Shown piece by piece: positions 7,548 to 15,624 of a DNA stretch of 64,000 nucleotides. Position 1 is the stretch's first letter, and each line of letters opens with the position of its first letter. A program made the translations under genes and the position numbers. The notes under the pieces are model-generated. The model had not been told where the DNA came from and made no database searches. It worked only from the letters and a program-made list of their open reading frames with translations. Where the stretch lies: contig CAZLFQ010000001.1 of NCBI GenBank assembly GCA_964558975.1, positions 806,001 to 870,000 on the forward strand, given 5' to 3'. Origin of the DNA: CAZLFQ01 sp964558975. GTDB lineage: Bacteria; Pseudomonadota; Alphaproteobacteria; Rickettsiales; Midichloriaceae.

Positions 7548-9092
7548 TTAAAGATTCTTAGTCAGCTTTCCAGTCTTTAAGCCATTTGTGATAATTGCTT
7601 TAATGTAGCCTAACTCTATTTTTTTTGAGTCATAGAATTGATGGTATACGTTATTTGTAGTATCTATTAACACTGAGGCATTGAGCACGACATCGCACTG
7701 CCTAAAGGCGTCTTTAACTGTAGACATAACTTTAGCAAAGAACACATCATCAACTTCTAAAATGTCATGACCCAAATGTTTTGGCAGAATTGATGAAATA
7801 GAGGAGCTATCACCCATATTTTGTAAAATTTCCGAACTAGATACGCTCTCCAAAAAGACCGCTATTCCTTTCACTTCTTTCTTAGCAGTTACATGAGGGA
7901 TATAATGTAACTTTATATATTTTAAAATACCTTTTGAATTATTCCAAGGATACCTAAATGAACAACGATTTCCTTTAAATGCTTTTTTTAGAAATGGCTT
8001 GCAAATCTCATAACCTTCTTCTCCTATCATTTCTCTTAAGCTCTTCCCTATTATACTAAATGGTAGCTTTTCAAAAATTAAAGAATATCTAGTGCTAACA
8101 ATCTGAAACCTTTCTTGTATATCTAAATAGGAAAAATAGGTTGGAGATCTGGTATTTAAAATTTGCATATATCTCTTACCTAAATATTTAGGATTATTAC
8201 TTCTGATTTTAGGTATTTCATCCTCATTTAAAAATTCTAGAATAAGGTTATTAGACACAATTAATCCAGATTTCTTATATGTGTTCACAATGTCTTCTAT
8301 TTGTTCTGTATTAATACTCTCATCTTTCTTTAAATTCCTAGCCATTAGTCTGGATATAGCCTTAATTGTGTAAAAATAGGTTTCCTTTTGTTCAGAGCTT
8401 AAAGTAAAACCCAAATTTCTAGACTCTATGTTGTTAAATAGAGGCTCCTCTTTTAATATGCTGATATATTTATCATGAGTAAATATTAGACTGTCCAATA
8501 AAACGATTTGGAAAGTATGAAGTTTTATCTTTAAGTCTTGTGTTAGGCGTAAGTCATCTGGGCTAGCTATTAGGGCTCCACTAGGGTGATTATGTGCAAT
8601 CACTACTCCTCTAGCCCTATATGACAAAGCTTTTCTTGTTATGTCTATTGTATTACAATGTACTAATTTAGCATCACCTTGAGAAAGAAATTCTTCTTCA
8701 ATAATTCTCCATTCTCCATCCAAATAAAAAATACCTACAATTTCTTTTGAATTCTCTCCTAAAACTATCTTACAATACTCTATAAAGGCATCATAATTAC
8801 TAGGAATTGAAGCATGATATATCTCTTCTTTTTTTCTTCTTAAAACCATCTCTTTAATGGAGCGAAAAAGCAATATGCTATTGTCATTGAGTTTGTACCG
8901 CATGTTTAAAGTTTCTAGATCAACGTTTAGCAAAGTAGTAATAGATGGATATTTCTTACTAAGTGCTAAGGCTTTATCTAAGCTATTTTTCTCTTTTGAA
9001 ATTTTTAAAAGACAATTAATCAATTCAAAGAGTGATAGGGTTGAAAAGTGATCTTCATATAAGTGATTTACAAGCTTTGACTGGCGTTTCAT
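7548..9092 (-). CDS. RadC-like JAMM-domain protein with C-terminal PAS-like domain
   Basis: 514 aa. Residues about 1-215 match RadC/JAB: an N-terminal helical HhH-like part and then the JAMM metal-binding motif H-N-H-P-S-G with the downstream Asp (H167, H169, D180). RadC proteins are usually near 220 aa and frequent on mobile elements. Here about 300 residues follow. Residues about 318-418 look like a PAS fold: a Y-L-D-I-Q-E-R-F opening, F-S-I-I-G-K-S-L-R-E-M-I-G-E-E-G-Y, a helix with K-A-F-K-G, and a closing strand V-K-G-I-A-V-F-L. The last ~90 residues are unassigned. The JAMM part is plain; the PAS assignment is by pattern and less certain. RadC's molecular role is unsettled in general; sensing by the PAS part is inference. 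Confidence 0.75.
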   Translation of the reverse strand: MKRQSKLVNHLYEDHFSTLSLFELINCLLKISKEKNSLDKALALSKKYPSITTLLNVDLETLNMRYKLNDNSILLFRSIKEMVLRRKKEEIYHASIPSNYDAFIEYCKIVLGENSKEIVGIFYLDGEWRIIEEEFLSQGDAKLVHCNTIDITRKALSYRARGVVIAHNHPSGALIASPDDLRLTQDLKIKLHTFQIVLLDSLIFTHDKYISILKEEPLFNNIESRNLGFTLSSEQKETYFYTIKAISRLMARNLKKDESINTEQIEDIVNTYKKSGLIVSNNLILEFLNEDEIPKIRSNNPKYLGKRYMQILNTRSPTYFSYLDIQERFQIVSTRYSLIFEKLPFSIIGKSLREMIGEEGYEICKPFLKKAFKGNRCSFRYPWNNSKGILKYIKLHYIPHVTAKKEVKGIAVFLESVSSSEILQNMGDSSSISSILPKHLGHDILEVDDVFFAKVMSTVKDAFRQCDVVLNASVLIDTTNNVYHQFYDSKKIELGYIKAIITNGLKTGKLTKNL

Positions 9093-9152
9093 CTATGCTA
9101 AAATATTTCAATAAATACTTTAATGAAGTATAGATCTTTTCTTGAGCTATAA

Positions 9153-9320
9153 GTCAAGCATGTTAAATATTTGCTACAAGTTTAAGAAAGGCGCCAATAC
9201 AATGAATACTATGCACATGAAATAGCATATAACTGTAAGCATTATGAAGCAGCAAAACTTCTGGAATATGCAAAAATAAATATCAGGCCAAATGTTATCC
9301 TAATGAACGTCCCTTTATGA
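9153..9320 (+). pseudogene. Ankyrin-repeat gene remnant
   Basis: On the plus strand, 41 open codons (9195-9317, TGA 9318-9320) encode A-H-E-I-A-Y-N-C-K-H-Y-E-A-A-K-L-L-E-Y-A, which has the helix pattern of an ankyrin repeat. The same frame upstream (from 9153) reads V-K-H-V-K-Y-L-L-Q, also ankyrin-like, broken by a TAA at 9183. There is no start codon. I read this as the decayed 3' end of an ankyrin gene. The rest of 9093-9493 holds nothing else I can support. Confidence 0.4.
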
Positions 9321-9493
9321 ATAAACTCATAGGTAGCTCATTGGATGGAACTGAGTATATTTAGTTTATTCACTTAACAATCTTTGTTTACCATAAAAAC
9401 CCTCGCACTTATATATAGTCAACTTAGTATTTTGGTTACAACTGAAGTAATATGATAAAACATAATAATTCCAAATTCCTACAAGAACTATTT

Positions 9494-9919
9494 TTAGAAA
9501 TCCCAATTAAATTTCTTATCATTTGAAGACTTTTCTAACGCATTTAAAAACGTCATTAGCAAATTTGCTTCAGACAAAGTCAGTGTACCATTTGACAACC
9601 CTACAACAATTAGTTTATTAGCTTCAGCTATATCTTTAGTACACTTTAACTCTGGCAACTCAATACCTATAGGTCTTTCTTTTCGTACTGGCAATGTACG
9701 TTCTAGAATCAACTTAATTGCTTGCATATCACCATTTAGAGCTAGCTCAATAGCTTTTCTAGTGACAGCTTCTATTTCTGAGTCTATTAATGTCATGGCA
9801 ATTTTGGTTGTATTATTTAGCGAACCTTTTGGTCTGCCATGAGGATTGCCAGACTCACCTTTCACAAACTTACCGCCCTGTTTTTCTCCTGTATTTTCAG
9901 GTACATTATTTACGTCCAT
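9494..9919 (-). CDS. DUF5681 domain-containing protein
   Basis: 141 aa. It begins with the family signature G-K-F-V-K-G-E-S-G-N-P-H-G-R-P-K-G-S (W/F-x-x-G-x-S-G-N-P-x-G-R-P), then a helical region with A-I-E-L-A-L-N-G-D-M-Q-A-I-K and P-V-R-K-E-R-P. This small family is common in phages and integrative elements of Alphaproteobacteria; its function is not established. ATG 9919 has GAGG 8 bases upstream. It starts 10 bases after the 70-aa gene upstream, so the two are probably co-transcribed. Confidence 0.8.
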   Translation of the reverse strand: MDVNNVPENTGEKQGGKFVKGESGNPHGRPKGSLNNTTKIAMTLIDSEIEAVTRKAIELALNGDMQAIKLILERTLPVRKERPIGIELPELKCTKDIAEANKLIVVGLSNGTLTLSEANLLMTFLNALEKSSNDKKFNWDF

Positions 9920-9929
9920 ACATCTAACC

Positions 9930-10142
9930 TCACTTAAAATCTATTTCATCTTGCATCATTTTTGTTAGAGCGAATTCCACTGCTTTATCTCTAGCCATAT
10001 TACCATCATATTCCGTAATTGCAGCTAGTTCTTCACACAACTCTGTATCAATCTCTAAGCTACTTTTTAATGGTGTTGTTTCACAAATATTGATGAAACT
10101 AACTTCTGTTTCAAAGATGTTTCTTCGTTTGTTTCGCTCCAA
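9930..10142 (-). CDS. Small hypothetical protein
   Basis: 70-aa frame with a TTG at 10142 as first start codon; the open frame extends upstream to about 10187 with no ATG, encoding protein-like sequence, so the true start is uncertain. Acidic and soluble; the C-terminal part (A-R-D-K-A-V-E-F-A-L-T-K-M-M) is helical. No family recognised. It sits directly upstream of the DUF5681 gene and downstream of the TGTTTCA repeat cluster, which overlaps its possible leader and could regulate it. Confidence 0.5.
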   Translation of the reverse strand: MERNKRRNIFETEVSFINICETTPLKSSLEIDTELCEELAAITEYDGNMARDKAVEFALTKMMQDEIDFK

Positions 10143-10172
10143 TATAGCATGAGCTAAGGCTTCCAGCGATAT

Positions 10173-10255
10173 TGTTTCATCGATGCTTCAATTCATGTTT
10201 CAATCCTATTCTTTGTTTCATTGTTTCACCCATAGAGGAATGAAACAGTGAAACA
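10173..10255. repeat. TGTTTCA repeat cluster with long inverted repeat
   Basis: Four direct copies of TGTTTCA (10173-10179, 10196-10202, 10214-10220, 10222-10228) are followed by two inverted copies TGAAACA (10241-10247, 10249-10255). The inner pairs form a 15-bp inverted repeat matching at 14 of 15 positions around a 12-base centre. It sits between the primase-helicase gene and the small-gene pair. Iterons of a replication origin, operators for a repressor, or a structured terminator without a U-tract are all possible. Confidence 0.65.
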
Positions 10256-10271
10256 GGGTGAAATTAATGGA

Positions 10272-12080
10272 CTAACTTCCATCCTCAATCCTTTCACGTT
10301 TAGCTTCCTTTAATATTCGATTCACAGTTGCAGGGCTAATTTTCATTTCTTTTGCAATTTCTCTTTGCTTCATCCCTTTACTTGAAAGATCCATGACTTC
10401 TTTACGTCTTGAATCTTCAATTTCAGAGACCTTCCACGCCACTCGACCCTCCTCACGCAAGAGCTGAACCTCAAATGGCTTTGCTTCTTCACCACAAAAG
10501 CCCCTTGCCTTTTCATAATGCACTTCAAATCTAGCTCCTTCACTACGTTCATAATCACTTGGGTGTTTCAATGCTATAACCGTATCTAGTAAATCTTCCT
10601 TCTTTGAAGTACCACGCTGCATACTGTTTTTATTAGAATGATGAACAATAAGCACAGATATTCCACGCCTACGTAGTGAGAGGAACCATTCTTGTATTGG
10701 CAACCAGCTTTCTGCATCATTTTCCTTGCCAGTCCTACATAGTGCAGATAGGTTATCTATAATAATTAAATCAACCTCCTCTAAATGTTCCTCAATTATC
10801 ATTTGCCCTTCTCTGGTAGAAAGATCAGGCATCCCTACATCTTGTATGTCTGGAGTGATAATTTTCAAATTTGAAGAATTTATACAGGTATCTAAGCTTT
10901 CAACTAAGTTTTTCAATCTCTCTTGCAATACCGAAGCAGGCATCTCCCCGTCTATCAATAGAACTTTTCTTGGTTTAGGACAGCGCCACTTATTACCAAA
11001 CATTTGACCACCGTTGGCAATAGTTACCGCTATAGAGAGAGAAGTAAATGTCTTCCCGGTACCACGAGCTGCATGAAGCATAACTAAGCCTTGCTTAGGT
11101 ATTATAGGTGACATCAACATTTCTCTCGTTGGAATTTCTAACCCAAGAAAGGCTTCTATACTCATAGCTTTTAAACGCTTTGTCTGTCTTACTTTAGTTA
11201 GTTGATGCTTTACTACCTCTATGCCTTCATGTATCATCAGATCGTTGAAATCGGTGGGCTTATGCTTTAGAGAGCTTTCAGAGAATTCTGGTATGACCAC
11301 TGTTCCCCCATATTTTTCTGCAACTTTCTTGGCGGCAATCTTGCCAGTATTTTTCTTTTTAAAAGCATCATTGTCACCTGCTATAATAAACTTTGCATTT
11401 GGATTTCTTTCTCTAAAAGCTCTGGCAACTTGCTCAATATTACCAGCATCAAAACAAATGATTGTAGCACAGCCTGTAGATTCAAAAATGCTAGCACCAG
11501 TGGAGTAACCTTCGCAAAATATTAGTGGCTCATCATGTGTAATATCTCCGATAACGTGAAAGCAACCAGTTTTAACTCCTCCCGCAAGAAAGTATTTGCT
11601 CCCATCATTATATATCCGCTGTACTGTATGCACTTTTCCATCAATGTCAGTTGCTGGTATTATAAGACATGACATTCCTTTGTGATGGCTAAAATAAATT
11701 CCATGTGACTGCACTTTTTTTGTGGTTAAATATACAGAATCCCCAGTTGGTTTAGAATCTAATATTATTTGTGCAGCATTTTCTGCAGCTTTTTCTTGAA
11801 GTCTGAGACGGTCTTCAACCTCTGCCATTTTTGTTGTGTTTATAAGATATTTACGAACTTGTATTTGTTCATCTGTAAGTGGCGTTTCAATATCTGGAAA
11901 CCAAGTGAATGTTTCTGACATATTATAGTCATGGAAATATCCCCCATCACCAATTAGCTTTGCAGAGTATCGGTTATTCTTACCCCATCTAGTAAATTTA
12001 TTGTGTGTAAAAGGTTTATTAGGCAGTGGAATACTATTAGCTTGTAGAGCTTGTTCAAACGAAGGATAAAGTTGGTTCAT
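10272..12080 (-). CDS. TOPRIM primase / RepA-like AAA helicase with C-terminal HTH
   Basis: 602 aa. The N-terminal half has a TOPRIM domain: E-G-Y-S-T-G-A-S with the catalytic Glu and later A-G-D-N-D. The second half is a RepA/RecA-like helicase: Walker A A-A-R-G-T-G-K-T, Walker B D-L-I-I-I-D-N-L, then V-H-H-S-N-K-N. The end is a short helix-turn-helix (K-Q-R-E-I-A-K-E-M-K-I-S-P-A-T-V-N). This architecture is typical of replication proteins of integrative elements and phage-like islands. ATG 12080 has GGGGAG 8 bases upstream. It follows the excisionase-like gene by 5 bases, so the two form an operon. It probably primes and unwinds the element's own origin, perhaps at the adjacent TGTTTCA cluster. 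Confidence 0.85.
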   Translation of the reverse strand: MNQLYPSFEQALQANSIPLPNKPFTHNKFTRWGKNNRYSAKLIGDGGYFHDYNMSETFTWFPDIETPLTDEQIQVRKYLINTTKMAEVEDRLRLQEKAAENAAQIILDSKPTGDSVYLTTKKVQSHGIYFSHHKGMSCLIIPATDIDGKVHTVQRIYNDGSKYFLAGGVKTGCFHVIGDITHDEPLIFCEGYSTGASIFESTGCATIICFDAGNIEQVARAFRERNPNAKFIIAGDNDAFKKKNTGKIAAKKVAEKYGGTVVIPEFSESSLKHKPTDFNDLMIHEGIEVVKHQLTKVRQTKRLKAMSIEAFLGLEIPTREMLMSPIIPKQGLVMLHAARGTGKTFTSLSIAVTIANGGQMFGNKWRCPKPRKVLLIDGEMPASVLQERLKNLVESLDTCINSSNLKIITPDIQDVGMPDLSTREGQMIIEEHLEEVDLIIIDNLSALCRTGKENDAESWLPIQEWFLSLRRRGISVLIVHHSNKNSMQRGTSKKEDLLDTVIALKHPSDYERSEGARFEVHYEKARGFCGEEAKPFEVQLLREEGRVAWKVSEIEDSRRKEVMDLSSKGMKQREIAKEMKISPATVNRILKEAKRERIEDGS

Positions 12081-12085
12081 GATTG

Positions 12086-12337
12086 TTACTCCCCAACTCT
12101 GTTTTGAGTTCTGCTATCAAGAAACGCCATAAGATCTGAATAGCGATATTTAACCAGACGACCTACCTTGATGTAGGGCAGGTTATAGCGTTTTGTACAC
12201 CGCCAAACTTGCAAAGTACCTATCGTCACTCCTAAGAAATCTGCAGTGGCACTCTCATTAAGTAAATGTTGTAGTTCATCAGTATGTTTGATAATTGGTT
12301 TGAATTGAATAAATTTAGGATTTTTTTGTGTAACCAT
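12086..12337 (-). CDS. Excisionase/AlpA-like helix-turn-helix protein
   Basis: 83 aa. A MerR/excisionase-type winged HTH spans most of the C-terminal two thirds: S-A-T-A-D-F-L-G-V-T-I-G-T-L-Q-V-W-R, then L-P-Y-I-K-V-G-R-L-V-K-Y-R-Y-S-D-L, the hallmark of HTH_17 proteins. ATG 12337 is chosen because GAGG lies 6 bases upstream; an in-frame ATG at 12349 is less well placed. Such proteins act as recombination directionality factors or regulators of integrative elements. It precedes the primase-helicase gene. Confidence 0.8.
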   Translation of the reverse strand: MVTQKNPKFIQFKPIIKHTDELQHLLNESATADFLGVTIGTLQVWRCTKRYNLPYIKVGRLVKYRYSDLMAFLDSRTQNRVGE

Positions 12338-12427
12338 ATTTAGCCTCATTAGAGTTAATAAGGTTAAACTAACTATATTTATTACTAGTAATAGTGGTGC
12401 ACGTTTTTTATTTCAGTCATACCCTGA

Positions 12428-13243
12428 TTACTTGTTCGGATTTTTCCTTACAACATCTTCTATTCCATTAAGATAAGGTGGTATTTTAAGTAGATACTTT
12501 TCAATATGCCCAGTCCACTCAGGTAAGTACCACATATCATTTTTTGTAATAAGTGGGTTTTTTGAATTTTTAGGCTTTATACCTAATAAAAATTGCTGTA
12601 CATCGTGTGCCAATGCCAAGCACTTTCTTAATCTTTTTGGGTCTATTAAATTTATAGTCTCTTGTTCTAATAGAGTACATGCAAAGATTAGGTGAGCTAT
12701 AGTCTTATATTTACTCCATGCAGGATGAATCAAACCATCACTTAGTAAAACGTTCTCAGAAAGTTTTTTCATCTCATGCGTAATTCCCTTACTAAGTTTG
12801 CTTAACATCAACTTTGCGTTATTTAAGCTTATTCCTTTGAGGATCTCACTTGGGTACTCAGCTTGTTGCAATAAGAATAATATTATACAGCATACGGTAT
12901 TAATTTCCTTTCTTGTCTCTACTTTATTGAGATTGCCAAATATATCTTTTGGCCTTGGTATGTGTAGCAAAGCCATATTTAGTTCATCATCAGGAATCCC
13001 TTTAAGTAAAGGAATTGTCTCGATTTCATTTTTTAGAGCTGTATAATTATAGTCTGCATATATTTTAGTTAGGTCTCTTTTCATTTGGCTTAAGTAATGA
13101 GAACGAACAGACTTATATGCTTGTTCTCTCTTTTTTTCGTTACCTAATTCAGGAACCATTCTATAACTAAGTATATGAGCTGCTGTGTCGATAACGTTTT
13201 CTATATTGTCTAGGGAATTAGGCTCAATAGGTATTTCTGGCAT
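12428..13243 (-). CDS. Hypothetical protein of the mobile element
   Basis: 271 aa, mostly helical and soluble, with no signal peptide or clear membrane segment. I recognise no family. It is the last gene before the element boundary, a place where an integrase often sits, but it lacks the tyrosine recombinase R-H-R-Y pattern and the serine recombinase motifs. No clear ribosome binding site precedes ATG 13243. Confidence 0.6.
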   Translation of the reverse strand: MPEIPIEPNSLDNIENVIDTAAHILSYRMVPELGNEKKREQAYKSVRSHYLSQMKRDLTKIYADYNYTALKNEIETIPLLKGIPDDELNMALLHIPRPKDIFGNLNKVETRKEINTVCCIILFLLQQAEYPSEILKGISLNNAKLMLSKLSKGITHEMKKLSENVLLSDGLIHPAWSKYKTIAHLIFACTLLEQETINLIDPKRLRKCLALAHDVQQFLLGIKPKNSKNPLITKNDMWYLPEWTGHIEKYLLKIPPYLNGIEDVVRKNPNK

Positions 13244-13433
13244 ACTTTACAACTAAATTGTTTTAGGTATTATCCAGTCTTAACAAAGCAATACAAGTAT
13301 TTATTGCAATTAACGATGCTATACTACTAAAACTCTAGTGATACTTTATTGTGGTTTCTAATAATTTGTAGAACATGTGTAGAACGCGGTGATTTTGACG
13401 AATCCTCGAAACCTCCGCAACCCNNNNNNNNNN
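13244..13433. other. Element end region and 10-N assembly gap
   Basis: No gene. The repeat TGTAGAAC occurs twice (around 13366-13383) near the edge. A run of ten N at 13424-13433 is a scaffold gap whose real length is unknown; it removes the 3' end of the tRNA-Arg gene. Joining of the element to the tRNA therefore rests on scaffolding, not on continuous sequence. Confidence 0.8.
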
Positions 13434-13496
13434 AGATTCGAACTACCGGCCTAGTGATTAGGAATCACTTGCTCTATCCAGCTGAGCTACAGCCCC
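13434..13496 (-). tRNA. tRNA-Arg (anticodon CCT), 3' end lost in gap
   Basis: Read on the minus strand: acceptor 5' strand GGGGCTG, then TA, D-arm GCTCAGCTGGATAGAGC, anticodon stem AGTGA/TCACT with loop TTCCTAA (anticodon CCT at 13460-13462), variable region and the T-loop TTCGAAT. The last 10 bases (rest of T stem and the acceptor 3' strand) coincide with the N run. tRNA 3' ends are common integration sites for islands, which fits the element on that side. Confidence 0.88.
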
Positions 13497-13613
13497 GTAA
13501 GTATGATGTTTATAAGTTTTGTAATTTTATCTGTAAAGGTTTTTGTTATAGACTTCGTAGTATTGCTTGCCAAGTATGGGAAATTTTGCTAAAAACAATC
13601 CACGTCTTTAAGC

Positions 13614-13703
13614 GGAAGAGTGGCCGAGCGGTTTAAGGCACCGGTCTTGAAAACCGACGTACGTTAACGCGTACCGTGAGTTCGAATCTCACCTCTTCCG
13701 CCA
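13614..13703 (+). tRNA. tRNA-Ser (anticodon TGA)
   Basis: Acceptor GGAAGAG pairs with CTCTTCC, discriminator G and encoded CCA at 13701-13703. The D-arm is G-rich as in type II tRNAs; the anticodon loop is CTTGAAA with TGA at 13648-13650; a long variable arm (GTACG...CGTAC) and T-loop TTCGAAT follow. The anticodon stem has one C-A mismatch at its base. It reads UCA serine codons. Confidence 0.95.
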
Positions 13704-13705
13704 TT

Positions 13706-14290
13706 TTATCTATCTAGCGATTCAGAAATTTCATTATTAACTAGACTTATAGAATTTGCTTTGGTTGTAACAGTGCTTAACTCAACTTGTGCAGCAGGTG
13801 AAGGGTCTTGAGCAATATTATTTGCTAAGGAAGTGCTGCTGCTTGATCCGAAATATGGGATCCAAGAAACCAGAGAACACCAAAGATTTGCAAGTAGCCC
13901 AACCTCAGGTTCAGGCGCCTTCAAACAGTCTGCAATCATCTGAGAGAATTCGGCAATTTTTTCATCTAAAATACTTTTCTCATCACTTGCTAAAAGCTCA
14001 AGTGTTACAACTGTATTATATAGAGTGTATGGCTTAAGATTTTTTAAATCTTTATCCATGATTATAATCATGGATGGAACTTTCGTATCGGCATAAAAAA
14101 CACTCGACACAAAGCTTACAGCTATTCTACCAGATAACAGCTTTTTCATGATATTACTTGGCTGATCCATAGATGAAACAAAAGTAAGGCTATGGAGTTT
14201 GCAAACGTCAATAGCCTTATCAATTATATCTTCGTTATTTATCAAGCTATCTGGCAATACCCAGACAAAAAGCGGCATTGCCTGCTTCAT
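13706..14290 (-). CDS. Hypothetical protein
   Basis: 194 aa, no recognised family. A short Ser-rich hydrophobic part (W-I-P-Y-F-G-S-S-S-S-T-S) lies near residue 145 and a polar tail follows. It starts 2 bases after the stop codon of the larger unknown gene upstream, so the two are co-transcribed and may work together. The openings of both proteins share a faint pattern (P-x-F-x-W-x-V, then a helix and an x-L-x-x-V/F-V strand), perhaps distant relationship. Confidence 0.65.
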   Translation of the reverse strand: MKQAMPLFVWVLPDSLINNEDIIDKAIDVCKLHSLTFVSSMDQPSNIMKKLLSGRIAVSFVSSVFYADTKVPSMIIIMDKDLKNLKPYTLYNTVVTLELLASDEKSILDEKIAEFSQMIADCLKAPEPEVGLLANLWCSLVSWIPYFGSSSSTSLANNIAQDPSPAAQVELSTVTTKANSISLVNNEISESLDR

Positions 14291-14292
14291 AT

Positions 14293-15486
14293 TTATCTAC
14301 CAAACAAAGTACTTACTGCACTTGCAACCTTATATGGCTGCCTTGAGTAAATTTCATTGTAAACTCGGGCAACTCTTCCTTGAACTTCTGGCATATTAAT
14401 ATTTCTAATAACAATGTGCCTTGCGCCATTAATCAACGCCTCATGGAAGGCAACATTATGTTTTGCCAAAAGAGTAGTCGCTAATCCGACAGTTCCCTTA
14501 CCAGCTTGAATCACATCGCCAACACCGCAAAATGGAACAATCGCATCATCCCTTTTGGAATGGAATTGCCTAACTTGGAATTGCCCACCTGTTAAATAGT
14601 AATTTAAATTTGATATTGGCGTCGGCAAAGGCTTTGTTATTTCATAATTACATAATTGAACCTCAGCAACTGTGTGTGCGAATACTTTACCAAAAGTCGT
14701 AGCAGGAATTTTGCTCAGATCCATCCTCATTGCAAAATTTGATTTTTCTGTTTCTACTTCTTCCCCGTGTAACTTATATGCTAATAAATCAATTGGTTTA
14801 CCTGTTGCATATTTTGCAGCTTGTTCAACTGAAGTATTAGCAGAAACTATAAGCTTCTGGTTGCCAGATAGTTCTACGCTATCACTTAACTCAGAAATAA
14901 ATTTATAAGGCACTCCAGATGCAGCTAGAGCATTGAAGAATGACAATTCTTTGGCTTTTTGATCTCTGAAAGTTTGCAACTGATGTCTGTTAAGATTTGT
15001 CAACTCTGCAAAATCATTTACTAATTTTTCAATTACTTCGAATGGAAGCCTTACTCTCTTTTTAGATTTACTTTGAATGTGGTTTTGCAAGTTAGTCAGT
15101 TGGATATTTCTTCCCAATTCATCCCCTTTAACTCTTTCAAAATCTTCAATCATCTTTGGAGTAAACGATAATTCACTTAAAGAATGCCTAGTTTTTGATT
15201 CTAACAATTTCCCTTCTAATTCAGCACATCTTTTGAGCTTTACATCTGTCTCACTTATTAAACGTTCTGTAAATTCTATAGTTTTTGGTAGATCATTCGC
15301 TTTATCGTTCATGCCAAGCACAACTAGTTCTAAGCCCCTCTCTTTACTAACGCTTACTGCTGTTTCCATTAATTTATCAAAAGCAAACAACCCTGATTTG
15401 ACCTCCCAGAAGAAGGTTGGTGTGCCAGTAAATTTTTGTACAGCTGGAGCGGCATTTGAAGAAGTTGATGTTTTTGTAGATAGCAT
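14293..15486 (-). CDS. Hypothetical protein
   Basis: About 397 aa from ATG 15486, chosen because AGAGG lies 4-5 bases upstream; the open frame reaches 15534. Soluble, mixed helix/strand, with a central charged helical part (residues roughly 80-180). No family recognised. It is divergent from grpE and is followed at 2 bases by another unknown gene. The N-terminal Thr/Ser/Ala-rich stretch after M-L-S-T-K-T-S-T is low complexity. Confidence 0.7.
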   Translation of the reverse strand: MLSTKTSTSSNAAPAVQKFTGTPTFFWEVKSGLFAFDKLMETAVSVSKERGLELVVLGMNDKANDLPKTIEFTERLISETDVKLKRCAELEGKLLESKTRHSLSELSFTPKMIEDFERVKGDELGRNIQLTNLQNHIQSKSKKRVRLPFEVIEKLVNDFAELTNLNRHQLQTFRDQKAKELSFFNALAASGVPYKFISELSDSVELSGNQKLIVSANTSVEQAAKYATGKPIDLLAYKLHGEEVETEKSNFAMRMDLSKIPATTFGKVFAHTVAEVQLCNYEITKPLPTPISNLNYYLTGGQFQVRQFHSKRDDAIVPFCGVGDVIQAGKGTVGLATTLLAKHNVAFHEALINGARHIVIRNINMPEVQGRVARVYNEIYSRQPYKVASAVSTLFGR

Positions 15487-15624
15487 AAGACCTCTATTAA
15501 GTGTTTCATTTCTATAGTAATATCTAAAAAACAAGTAAACACTAACTTTTTTAAAAATCTTTCAAGTCTTGATTTATTCAAAGTTTGAACTATTTAGGAA
15601 GTAATATAACAAAGCAATTTTACC

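Noticed and set aside
10173..10255. CRISPR array
   Set aside because: The repeat unit is only 7 bases, spacings are irregular and orientations mixed; no cas gene is nearby.
12428..13243. Integrase at the tRNA-proximal end
   Set aside because: The 271-aa protein lacks tyrosine and serine recombinase motifs.
13349..13636. 95-aa plus-strand open frame across the N-run
   Set aside because: It runs through the gap and over the tRNA-Arg gene in antisense; the protein is an artefact.
13614..13703. tRNA-Ser as a pseudogene because of a stem mismatch
   Set aside because: Only one C-A mismatch at the base of the anticodon stem; all other stems, loops and the CCA end are intact.
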